A stretch of 52,937 bases of DNA from a virus. How positions within the stretch are numbered: position 1 is the stretch's first letter; the number at the start of each line of letters is the position of its first letter. The stretch lies in IMG/VR virus record IMGVR_UViG_3300044611_001951, positions 1 to 52,937 of that record. One strand, 5' to 3'. The notes beneath the pieces are model-generated. The model searched no databases. It had not been told where the DNA came from and saw nothing but the letters and a program-made list of their open reading frames with translations. A program made the position numbers and the translations under genes. Below are positions 38,942 through 48,800 of the stretch, piece after piece.

Positions 38942-40123
38942 ATGAAGCACAAACCCCACCTGCTGCTGTACCTGCTCGCGTCCCTGTCACTTTTCCTCGC
39001 CGGCTGCGGAGCGCCGAAGGACACGAGCACCGCGGAGGAGCCGCCGGGCTCCGTCATCGAGTCGGGCCACGAGGAGCCGCCGCCGTACGACTTCCCCGTC
39101 GAGGAGCTCGAGGTCGAGCCCTCCGACACGCCGCAGGCGATTGCTCGAGCAATGGCGCAGACGCCGGCGTGGCTGCCTGTGTGGGAGCCGCCGAAGCTGC
39201 GGCCGCACACCAAGGTCGTTTCCAGCATCTCGGCACCGAAGGCCGGCGCGCACGGCTGGCTGATCTCGCGGCTCATGGTGGCCTACACCGGCTACTGGGG
39301 TGCGCTGGTCTCGTTTGACCAGCCGCACACGCGGGTCTCGATGGAGGACGTCGAGATCAACTGCATCAACGGCTCCGACAAGTTCACGCAGAGCAAGTGG
39401 ACGGTCCGGTTCTACCAGTGGCTGGGCAGGATCATCCGCTTCGTCGGGCGCGGCGCGTGGTGGGAGCACATCCTCTACGGCAGCTACGGCTCACTGGCTG
39501 ATGCGGTTGGCGAGCTGCTGATTCAGGACGCTTGGCTGGAGGGCGCTGGAGCGCAGGCGTTGCAGATGCGCCACACGCTGAACCGCGCCGACCCGCAGTG
39601 GCTCATGCCACGGCTCATCACGCTGCGCCGCGTCTTTGCCGTCGAGTGTGGGCAGGCGCGCGGCATCGGCCGGGCGGGATCGGCCATCACGCTGTTCGAC
39701 GCAGGCCCCCTCACCGACATCGTGTTCGAGAAGGTCGCTGTCCGCACGATCAACCAGACCGCGACGAAGGTCTACAACGGCAAGACGTTCGACTCGTTCG
39801 GCGGGGTGTGTGTGCAGTACTGCCGGTCCTTCACCTGGAAGGACGGCTGGGTGCAGATGAAGAACCCCGATCGCCCGGCGATCATGCTGTTCGATTTCGG
39901 GCGCAGGGAGCCGACGCGCACCGGCCCCGCCATCATCGACATCGAGGGGCTGCACCTGGAGAGCGGAATCCTGGCGCTGCGTGTCGGCGACGGCGAGCGC
40001 ATCGAGATCAAGGGCTGCACCGGCAACGGCTGGATTCAGTGCTACCGCTGGAACGGGAGCGACTGGAAGCTCGACCCGTCGATGACGGCGCCGATCGGGC
40101 AGGGCTTCTTCTGGGTGAAGTGA
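38942..40123 (+). CDS. Signal-peptide lipoprotein with beta-helix-like body
   Basis: 393 aa. Signal sequence with lipobox LAGC (C22): MKHKPHLLLYLLASLSLFL is the leader. An acidic Pro-rich linker (residues 24-70) is followed by a body with the repetitive short-strand pattern of right-handed beta helices (WGALVSFDQPHTRVSMEDVE, PLTDIVFEKVAVRTIN, IIDIEGLHLESGILALRVGD). No pectate-lyase or glycosidase catalytic motif seen. It lies in the early unit, not next to structural genes, so it is probably made in the infected cell and anchored to a membrane. Superinfection exclusion or receptor masking is a reasonable guess, as is a late spike. Family not recognised. Confidence 0.7.
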   Translation: MKHKPHLLLYLLASLSLFLAGCGAPKDTSTAEEPPGSVIESGHEEPPPYDFPVEELEVEPSDTPQAIARAMAQTPAWLPVWEPPKLRPHTKVVSSISAPKAGAHGWLISRLMVAYTGYWGALVSFDQPHTRVSMEDVEINCINGSDKFTQSKWTVRFYQWLGRIIRFVGRGAWWEHILYGSYGSLADAVGELLIQDAWLEGAGAQALQMRHTLNRADPQWLMPRLITLRRVFAVECGQARGIGRAGSAITLFDAGPLTDIVFEKVAVRTINQTATKVYNGKTFDSFGGVCVQYCRSFTWKDGWVQMKNPDRPAIMLFDFGRREPTRTGPAIIDIEGLHLESGILALRVGDGERIEIKGCTGNGWIQCYRWNGSDWKLDPSMTAPIGQGFFWVK

Positions 40124-40140
40124 GCAGGAGCACAAATCAC

Positions 40141-40416
40141 ATGGCAAAGCGTGGATGCGCGAAGGGCAGTTCCAGAGACAGCTCTGGAGACTGCCGCAAC
40201 TACAAGAAAGAGACCGCCTACGCCGCTCGCCCGGAGCAGGTGAAGAACCGCGTCGAGCGCAACCGCGCGCGGCGTGAGGCCGGGCTCAAGGTCGGCGATC
40301 CTCGGGAGGTCGACCACATCAAGCCGCTGGCGCAGGGCGGCTCGCACGACAAGAGCAACCGGCGCGTCACGTCGCGCGCGTTCAACCGCAAGCGTGCAGC
40401 GCAGGCGCGCGGCTAG
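40141..40416 (+). CDS. HNH endonuclease
   Basis: 91 aa. The C-terminal half has the HNH pattern: D58-H59 (REVDHIKPLAQGG), S68-H69, and N73 (DKSNRR). Basic N-terminal part (ERNRARREAGLK) resembles small HNH proteins of phages. It is last in the plus unit, and its TAG overlaps the minus-strand TAG (CTAG at 40413-40416). HNH proteins beside terminase genes help packaging, but here it is far from terL (though in the circle it is at the end of the late unit). Freestanding homing or packaging role is open. Confidence 0.8.
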   Translation: MAKRGCAKGSSRDSSGDCRNYKKETAYAARPEQVKNRVERNRARREAGLKVGDPREVDHIKPLAQGGSHDKSNRRVTSRAFNRKRAAQARG

Positions 40417-41474
40417 CTGAGCAGCGACTTCCAGCCGAGGCCCCGGACCCAGCGGACGAGATCGAGTTCCGCGTCCGGGACCAAATCGTTGTTGGCCCCC
40501 TGCGGGTTGTCGTCCTTGCCGCCCCAGATGGTGCGGACCTTGACGCCGCGGCTCTTGAGGGCCTTGTCCCAGGGGTCGGCCTGGAAGTAGTGATGCGGGT
40601 CGTAGAACGCGGCCGGTTCCACATTCTGGATCGTGCCGGGCGACCACATCGCGGGCGTGAGATCGCGGCCCTTGCCAGCCGAGGGGCGACGGCCCCACGA
40701 GCCCCAGAAGCGCGTGCGCTCAGGCTCGACGTAGTTGAGCCACCACCAGGGCGACGCGGAGCGCTTCACCTGCTCGGGGAGCGCGGTGTTCGTCAGCGTG
40801 CTGTTGAGGCCAAAGAAGTATTGGCGCGTGTCGAAGCGGAACGGCCCCGAGGTTTCGGTGGGATCGTTGGCGAACTGCGTCCAGTCGATTTGCCCGATGA
40901 ACCCGGCCACGGCGTCGGGGCGGTGGTCCTCGTCGTCGTTGCGCGCGCCGAGCTGCGTGCCACGGCCGAACGGCGTCGCCTGGGGCGGGATGCACGCGGC
41001 GAGCAGGCTCAGCGTGTTGCCGGAGCTCGAGCCCATGAGCACGATGTTCTGCGGCGAGATGGAGCCGTTGGCGCCCCAGAGCGCGGTGTTCTTGCGGTTG
41101 CGCCGCAGGAAGCGCATGGCCTTGATGACGGAGAGGATCTGCCCAGGCCAAGGGCGCTTCCCGAACGGCTCGCGGCGCGGCGACGAGGCGCTGTAGGGCG
41201 GCCGGATCTCGAGGCTGACGATGGGCCAGCCGAGCGTGTCGGAAATCTCGTCGATGGCGTCGCCGAGCGCGGGGCTCGAGGACGTGTGCGGGTCCATCAC
41301 CCGCTCGCCCATGTTGAAGGTGTCGCCCGGCTTGATGTAGACGATCAGCGGCATGTCCTTCTGCGGGTTGACCGAGTTCCACCCGAAGAGGTGCTCGTCC
41401 TCGTTCTCGCCGTAGTAGACGCGGCCGGACGTGCCAGGGAACGAGGACGTTGCTCGAGTCGTGACGACGGGCAT
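40413..41474 (-). CDS. Alpha/beta-hydrolase esterase, last gene of the late unit
   Basis: 353 aa. ATG 41474 is chosen over the frame's longer start because it follows the upstream stop by four bases. Nucleophile elbow G148-S-S150-S-G152 (VLMGSSSGNTLSLL), oxyanion-type strand (MPLIVYIKPGD), and a late strand with IWGGKDD and a DPHHYF segment for the acid/His. The family includes carbohydrate and lipid esterases. A virion-borne deacetylase or lipase that modifies host surface polysaccharide or lipid is likely; a lysis role is possible. It is not like mycobacteriophage LysB by its elbow sequence. Confidence 0.72.
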   Translation of the reverse strand: MPVVTTRATSSFPGTSGRVYYGENEDEHLFGWNSVNPQKDMPLIVYIKPGDTFNMGERVMDPHTSSSPALGDAIDEISDTLGWPIVSLEIRPPYSASSPRREPFGKRPWPGQILSVIKAMRFLRRNRKNTALWGANGSISPQNIVLMGSSSGNTLSLLAACIPPQATPFGRGTQLGARNDDEDHRPDAVAGFIGQIDWTQFANDPTETSGPFRFDTRQYFFGLNSTLTNTALPEQVKRSASPWWWLNYVEPERTRFWGSWGRRPSAGKGRDLTPAMWSPGTIQNVEPAAFYDPHHYFQADPWDKALKSRGVKVRTIWGGKDDNPQGANNDLVPDAELDLVRWVRGLGWKSLLS

Positions 41475-41478
41475 GGGC

Positions 41479-42342
41479 TCAGGCTCCGGGGAACAGGAAG
41501 CAGGACGCGGCGCCGACCTTGACGTAGACCTCGGAGCCGTCCTGCGCGGCGCCGCCGGCGGTTCCGATGGCGTCAACGGCGATGGCGGTGGAGCGGCGCG
41601 CGGCGAACAGGAAGCCGAGCTCGCCGCCCGTCGTGTCCATGTCCGGGCCGGTTGCCGTCAGGTCAAGCTCGAACGGGCCGCGCACGAGGTCGAGCGCCGG
41701 GTTTGATGTTCCGGGGTTGGTCTGCGCCGCGACGCGCAGGCGGGCTTCCCAGAGGCTCCTGCGCGGTCCAATCGGCTGGCCCTCCACGGTCAGAGAGAAT
41801 CCAACCTCGTTCGCGCCCAGGTTGCCCAGGGGCAGGCGGATGGCGACGTGCTTCCCAGCGACGAGCGTGGTGGTCGGTAGCGCCGTCACGAGGTCGACGG
41901 GCAGGATCAGGTCGAGGACGTTGGCGGCGTTGGTCGCCTTGAGGCGGCCGAACAGGCGGAACGCCAGCAGGCGGCCGTCGGAGCCGAACATGCGCGGCGC
42001 GAGGCGCACGCAGCGGCGGTAGTGGTTGATCCCTTCCTTCGAGCGGCAGGCGGGGAAGTACCCGGCCGGGCTCAGGTTCGAGCGCATCGTCGCGCCCAGG
42101 TTCATGAACGGCCAGACGTGGCCGGGCTCGGTGTCCAGCGGGTCGCCGGTCGCGTGGTACGCGCCGCCGTCGACGTTCGTGCCATCCGGCGCGGCGCTCG
42201 TCTCCCCGGCGATCTGCCAAGGATCGTGCGGGTCGCTGCCGACGGTCAGCGGGATCTCGGCGCAGGTCTTGACGCCGAGGACGTAGAGCCGTCGGTCGAC
42301 CGGATCGAAGCCGTCGTTCGGCTCCAGTCCAATGACGCTCAC
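41479..42342 (-). CDS. Hypothetical virion protein
   Basis: 287 aa, ATGA-type overlap with the lipoprotein gene upstream. Beta-rich throughout with alternating strands and turns (RLYVLGVKTCAEIPLTVGSD, LLAFRLFGRLKATNAANVLD, VGFSLTVEGQPIGPRRSLWE) and a small-residue C-terminus. Likely a tail or decoration component by place between polyvalent protein/lipoprotein and esterase. Not recognised. Confidence 0.65.
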   Translation of the reverse strand: MSVIGLEPNDGFDPVDRRLYVLGVKTCAEIPLTVGSDPHDPWQIAGETSAAPDGTNVDGGAYHATGDPLDTEPGHVWPFMNLGATMRSNLSPAGYFPACRSKEGINHYRRCVRLAPRMFGSDGRLLAFRLFGRLKATNAANVLDLILPVDLVTALPTTTLVAGKHVAIRLPLGNLGANEVGFSLTVEGQPIGPRRSLWEARLRVAAQTNPGTSNPALDLVRGPFELDLTATGPDMDTTGGELGFLFAARRSTAIAVDAIGTAGGAAQDGSEVYVKVGAASCFLFPGA

Positions 42343-42800
42343 TGAGCGGCTCCCGCGGGCACCGTGTCGCCGGGGCCGGGGTTGCCCGGAGGAGCCTGGA
42401 ACTGGAGACCCCAGGCCGCTTTCTCGTTCTCGGTGAAGAGTTGCGCCGCTCGAGCGGGGAGCGCCTCACCGGGGAACGTCCCGCTCCACTTGAAGTCCTG
42501 CGAGCGCTGGAACACGACGGCGCGGCCGGCCGGCATCACGGCCTGGTAGAAGGGCACGCCGCCGATCTTCGGCTCGATGCTGGCGACGGCGTTCGTGCTC
42601 GCCCAGCCGACGAACAGGTCGCCGTCGAAGCGCGCCAGGATCGGAGGCGTTTCGGTGCTGCCGAGCACGGTGGTCGCGTGGAACTTCGCCACGGCGAAGC
42701 TCTGGCTCGACTTGCAGCCCGTGACGGCCAGGGCCAGCAGGGCGAGGGCGACGGCGTAGACGATGGTGCGGGCGCAGCGCTGGAATCGAACGATGGTCAT
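42339..42800 (-). CDS. Late lipoprotein
   Basis: 153 aa. N-terminal signal with lipobox VTGC (C29): basic start, then a hydrophobic segment AVALALLALAVTGC. The mature part is mixed (HATTVLGSTETPPILARFDG, SIEPKIGGVPFYQAVMPAGR) with a Gly/Pro-rich C-terminus (PPGNPGPGDTVPAGAAQ). As a lipid-anchored protein of the late unit it may be an outer-membrane lysis protein or a virion-linked entry protein. It lacks the short Pro-rich o-spanin shape. Five bases after the polyvalent gene. Confidence 0.65.
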   Translation of the reverse strand: MTIVRFQRCARTIVYAVALALLALAVTGCKSSQSFAVAKFHATTVLGSTETPPILARFDGDLFVGWASTNAVASIEPKIGGVPFYQAVMPAGRAVVFQRSQDFKWSGTFPGEALPARAAQLFTENEKAAWGLQFQAPPGNPGPGDTVPAGAAQ

Positions 42801-42804
42801 GGGT

Positions 42805-45800
42805 TCACCTGCGGAGAAGGGCTTGGTTGAGTGCGGGACCGCCAGACAGCTCCGGCTTGATGCCTCGGCGGCGCAGCGCGGCGGCTGCGTCGTCGGTCAG
42901 GACGCCCGGCTTGTAGCCGTAATCGTACAGTCGGCGTAGCACCTGCTCCCACTGCTGGAAGCGCACCGTCCCAACAGTGGGTTGCTGCACGGCGCCGAAG
43001 AAGATCGCGGCGTAGTCGTGGACGGCCTCGCGGTCAGGGGTCTTGCGAACGACCTCGCGGTCAAGCCAGTTCAGCATGGCCTGGCCGGACGGGTCGCGCA
43101 TGGCGTTGGTGATCGCCTGGCGGAAGAAGTCGGGCCGCATCGCCCGGCGACGCGCGAGCTCGAGCGACGTGCTGGCGACGCGCGACCACTCGTCAGAGCC
43201 GACGAAGCGCGTGAAATACTCGCTCATGCGCTGGCGCTTCTCGGGGTCCGGCTCGCGGCGGATCAAGGTCTGCATCGCGCCCTGCTCGCTGAACATTTGC
43301 GGCAACAGCCAGGCGTCGAACGTGGACATGGAGCGTCCACCGCGCAGCCACGAGTCGTAGGCCCCGGAGAGAACCTCGCTCATCTGGTAGTGGATGTCGG
43401 CCTGCGCCGCTTTGAGCTTGTCCCAGAACGGGCCATCGGAGCGCGTGCTCTCGGGGAACAGGCGACCGACGATGGCCTCGAGGGCTTCGCGCTCGGTCAC
43501 GCCGCCCATCTGCGGCTGCACGAGGCGCTGCGAGCGCCACAGCGACGAGAACAGCAGTTCGCCGACGTTGCGCGCCGGGTCCGGCTGGTCGACCTGCACG
43601 ATGCCGCGCGCGTACTCCTCGATCTTCTGCCCGTTGAGCGCCGCCACTTCGATCATGCGCTGGCCGTCGCGCGAGGCGAGGAAGAACGGCGAGATCGCCG
43701 GCAGCGCGTCGCTCGCGGCGTCGCGCACGTTCTTGAGCGAGTCGAGCCACGCCTGCGGCCCTTCGCTCGTCAGCAGCTTGAGCCCGCCGAACGCGCCGTG
43801 AGCCATCGCAATCGAGAGCTCGCCGGCGCGAAGGCTCATGGCGTCGAACAGCGAGGACGCGATCTGCTCGGGCGACTTCGACGCCGCGCTTTGCAGTGCG
43901 TGGCCGGCGCCGATCCAGTTGCCCCAGCCGGGCGCGAGATCCTCGAGCGAGGACACGCGGGTCTCGTCGCCACGCGACGGCGCTTGGAAGATCAGCGAGC
44001 TTCCGCCGAGCATCGCCTTGTAGGTCTCGTTCAGCAGCGAGCGCGCCTCGTGCGGCACCATCGCGCCGCCGGTGACGTTGGGCCAGACCATCCCGATCTT
44101 GGACGCGGCCTCGAGCGTCGCCGAGTCGATGATGGGCGTCCCAGCGCGCGCCATCGAGCCGCGGAGCGCCTCCTGGAAAGACGCATCCTCTTCGGGGTCT
44201 TGCGTGCTCAGACGGTGCAAGAGGCCCGCCATCGTCGCCATGACGGCGGCCGAGCCGGCGGCGCGGATCGGGTGAGCCCCGACGCTCGCCATGAGCGGCC
44301 CGGTCATCGTGCTGGTGTACATCCAGAACCGGCCCTTGAGCGCCTCGCGCATCAGCGCGCGCGACCAGCGGCCGCCCTCGCCTTCGGCCTTCTTGAACAG
44401 CGGGTTCGAGAAGCTTGAGTAGCTCGAATTGAAGGACCGCATCAGCGGGCTGGTGTTCGCGTAGTCCGCGGTGCCGACGGCGGCGTAGCGAACGGCGTGC
44501 TCCAGCGAGATCGCCTCGGGCTGCGTGTCGATGGTGCGCAGCGTGGCGGCCCATTTGAAGGCCATTTCCCAGAGCTGGTAGAAGCCCGTGAAGTTCGCCA
44601 TCGCGCGGGCGCGCTCGTTCGCGTCGTGCGACCCGCCCAGCTTGGCGAGCGTGCGGTCGAACTCGGTGAGCCCGCCGGTCATGCGGCGCACGGTGTCGAC
44701 AGCGGCGACGCGCCAGGCCGCTTGCGACTCGACGGGCACGCCGGAGTTGCGGAGATCGCGCAGGAGCCCCGCCGTCGTGATGTCGGGCGTGACGGCTGCG
44801 CTCATCGCGTCTGTGACGACGCTCGCCTCGATGCCGACGCCGGTGAACGTCGTGCCGTTCAGCGTGCGGAAAGCCTCTTGGAGAAGCTGCACGCGCTCCC
44901 ACTGCTCGTTTGTCCACTTCTCCGGCTTCACGTTGAGGTTGCCGGTCTTGACCAGATCCAGCAGCCCCTTGATGTCGCGCTGAGCGTCCGCGAAATACCC
45001 GCGCCCGGTGAGCACCGACTTCGCCACGTCCCACATCGGCAGCCGGTTGAGCGCGTGGTTCGACATCACGCTCGTCGTCAGGTTCAGCGTCCAGTGCTTC
45101 GGGCGCCCGATGGTGAGCCCGCGGCGGAACCCGCGCGTCGCCTGCTCGTAGGCGTACACCGCCTTGTCGACGATGGTGTCCATCTCCGGCGCGTTGAACG
45201 TCTGCCGGGTAAGCCCGTCCAATTCCCAGACGAGTTGTCGGGGCAGGTACAGCTTGCCGTCCTGCGACGGCTTCATGTCCTGGTCAAGACCCAAGTACGC
45301 GAGCAACGTGTCGGTGACTTGCTTGCTCTTGGGGCGGCCGCTCGCGGGGTCGAGTTGCTCCTTGAGCAAGTTCCCCATGACGATCGACTGAGCGCGCGCC
45401 GGACCGTTGCTGAGGTTGGCCTCGGACGGGCTCGCGCCGACCACCTCGAGCGTCACGGGCTCGTAGACGTTCTGCGAGTACGGGTCGAGCTTGCTCCACT
45501 GGCGCTCGGTGATCGCGTAGCCGCCGTTCTTGAGGTCTTGCAGCACTCCGAGGTACTGAATCGCCTTGGCCTCCTGGTGCGTCACCACAGAGAGCCACAC
45601 GAACGGATCTTCGATTTGGACGCGCGTGATCCCGTCTTTGGACTCGGGGCCGCGCGCCATATTGCGGCCGGCGAACGAGGGCAAACGACCCTCGCGCAGT
45701 TCCTTCACGATGTCCTGGTTCTCCAGCGACAAGTAGAGGTGCGGGACGTAGCGCCCGGCGTTCTTCTCGATCTGCTTGGGGTCGAGGTAGCCGAAGCGCG

Positions 45801-48800
45801 CGGCGGCCTGGCCGAGCCGCGTCATGACGTCGCTGACGTCGCGCGCGAGATCGAAGAGGTAACCCGAGCCCTTGCGGTAGCGCTCGAAGTCCTGCGGCCC
45901 CTTCATTTCGGCGAAGCGCCCACTCTCGATGGCCCACTGGAGCAGCTTCATGTCGGCCGACGGCGGCGCACGGAACCCGAAGCGCTCGGACAGCGCCGCA
46001 AGTGCATCCTCGCCGCGGGCGCGAAGCATGTCGGAGAACTGTTCGCGCGAGCCGAACACGCGCATCGCCGCGGACTGGATCGTCGCGTTGTTCACGCGGC
46101 CGACGAAGTTGCCGCTCCACATTTGCCCGTAGAGCGCGCCGACCTTGAGCAGCGCCTTGTCGAACGCGGGCGAGATCCACTTCTTCTCGCGCAGTCCGTC
46201 CATGCGGCGCTGCAAGCTGAACGCGCGTTCGAGCGGCGTCTGGCGGAACTCCCACGGCGAGCGGTTGAAAGCGATCCACGGCAGCGCGGCGCCCTGCGGC
46301 GCGTTGAGGCGATGCTCGCCGACGTGCTCCAGGGCGCGCAGCGCCATCTCGTTCTGCGCGTGCGAGCCCAGCGCCGCCGACGCGAGCAGGTCCATGCGGC
46401 CCTTCGCGTCCGTGAGTCCGGCGGCCTTCATCCGCTTGAGAAGCTCAGGCGAGATCGGCTCGGTCCCCTGGCGCGCGTCGGCGTACTCGAACGCCAGCGG
46501 CATCCGCTCGCGGATCTTGCCCTCGGGCAGCGAAGAGAGGATCGCGTCACGCGTCTGCGCCTTGGCGCGCTGCGCGGCCTCCACGGCGAAGGTGAACGCC
46601 TCCAGCGATCCACGCGCCTCGAAGTGCTGGCGGTACGACTCGCCTCCACGCGCCAGCTCGATGACGGCGTTGTGCACGTCCGGGCTGTCGTAGGGGATCT
46701 GCGACTCGAGCGCGCCGTGCAGCTTCATCACGTCGACGGCGGTGCGCACCGAATCGCCGGCCTGCGCGATCTTGATGGCGGGCGTGATCCGTGCGGGCGT
46801 CGGCAATCCGCCGCGCAACTCGTGCGCAACGACCTCGGGCTCGGACAGGCCGACGTACTGCGGCTTGTTGCGGTTGGCGGCGAAGATCGCGCCGCGCTCC
46901 TTGGGGCCGAGCCGCGCGAGCCGAGCCTGGAGCGCCACGTCCTCGCCGATCGGGCCGGCGTCGAAGAGGCCCTCGAGCGCCTTGCGCACGTCGGCGGGAA
47001 TCTCCACGTCGAGCCCGGTCCCACGGATGCGGCGGTAGAGCGAGCGCATCCACTGGCCCATCTGCTCGAACACGCCCTTGAGGCCCGGCGTCGGCGCGCG
47101 GCCCTGGCGGAACCAACGCTCGGCCGCATTGGCCCACTTCTCTTCCGCTCCGCGCGTCCAGTTCCCGCCGGCGGCGCCGGCCCACTTCTCGACCGCCTCC
47201 AGCGCCTTGCCTTGCAGGTCGCGTCGCCAGACGTGCGCGAGCTCGTGCACGATGTCGGAGATACGCGGCTTGTTCAGCGCGTGCAGTACGGCGCGGCCGT
47301 CGTTCAGGAACGTGACCGCGGAGCGCGCACCCTCGGGCGGCGGCAGCGGCGTCGTCGTGTTCGTGAAGCCCGCGATGCGCTGCGCGTACCAGTCCTCGGG
47401 CTTCGCTCCGCGCGACCTCGCCCAGACCTCGGCGTGCGCCTCCATGAGCTGCACGGCGGCCTCGGCTTCCTTCGACGGGAGGCCCGCCTTCGTGACGAGC
47501 TGCTCGACCAGCGCCTTGACGCGCTCGTTCCGGTACTCGCTCGGCGGGAACAGCGCCCCCTGGAGCTTGCCGAGCCACGCGCGCTCGACCTCCGGCGTCA
47601 GCGGCTCGACGGGGCGGCGGTCCTCGGGGAACCCGATTCTCTGCTGGCCTCGGCTGTAGGCGTTGGGGTCGGAGAAGAGGCTGGGGCCGGTCGGCTGAGC
47701 AGGAGCTTGAGGCCCTGCGCCACTGTCGCCAAAAAGACGGCCCTGTTGCGCGAGGGCTTCGAGTTCGCGGAGGGCGGATTCGGCGATCCGCTTGCGCTCG
47801 CCGGGGAGCTTGCCGAGTTCATCTGCGTGTCGGTTGAGGAGTTCATTGATGAGTGTCCCGCGTTTGCCTGCCTGCATCTCGATTGCCGAGAGCAAGGCTC
47901 CTTGGTCGTTCGCCAGCGTGCGCGCCGTCTCCGCGTCGAGCTCGCCGATGTTCTTCTCGCGCGCCACGTCGGCGTTCTTGGCGAGCGCCTTCATGGCGCT
48001 GGCGAGGCGCTTCACCTGCGGCCGGAGCTCGCTGACGATTTCCGTGCGCAGCTCGAGCATGGTTTTCACGTCGGAGCCGCCGAACAGGTCGGTCTGGCGT
48101 CCCGCGAAAACGTCCTCCGTGGCGACGCCGCGCGCGATGCTCTCGGCCATCTCGACGTTCTTCGCCGTGCGCTGGATCATCTGCGCCGCGGCAAGCTGAC
48201 GGGCCTCGTCGCCGCGCGGCACGAACCGCCCGATCTCGGCCGCAAAGTTCGCCGGGATCTGTTCGTTCACGACCTGCGCGAACACGGGATCAGAGAGCTG
48301 CGAGAGGCCGATCGCCTGCTTGGCGAAGGCGCCGCGCGCCCCAAGCTGCTCGACCTGCTCGGCCGTCCATCCCAGGTCTCGGATGACCTTCGCCACGTCG
48401 AGCGCCTTGCCGGTTCCGGCCCGCGTGTTGAGGATCGCGCCGAGCGCGCGCGCCTGGCCCGCCGTGATGCCGTCCGACTCGCGCACGACAAAGGCGTTCA
48501 GTTCGATCGGCTCGCCGCCCTGGCTGAGCCGCTTGGCTGCGTTCGTGCGCTGGTGCCCGTCGACGACCACGCGCTCACCGCTTGCGCGTTCGTAGACGAG
48601 GACCGTGCCTGCGGAGATTTCCGACCACTCGTCGCGGGACTTGAGCTTGCTGAGCGCGCCCTCGGGATCGCGGCCCGTCTTGGGGTCCGTGCCCGACTTG
48701 TACTGCATCTCCTCGGGGGCGAGCACGAGCTCGGTGGCGGGGATGCGCTCGAGCTCGGCGACGCGCTCGATGGAGCGCATGAGGTCCGGCCCCTCGCCTG

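Noticed and set aside
40413-41474. Esterase as a mycobacteriophage LysB
   Set aside because: The nucleophile elbow is GSSSG, not the GYSQG type, and no LysA neighbour exists.
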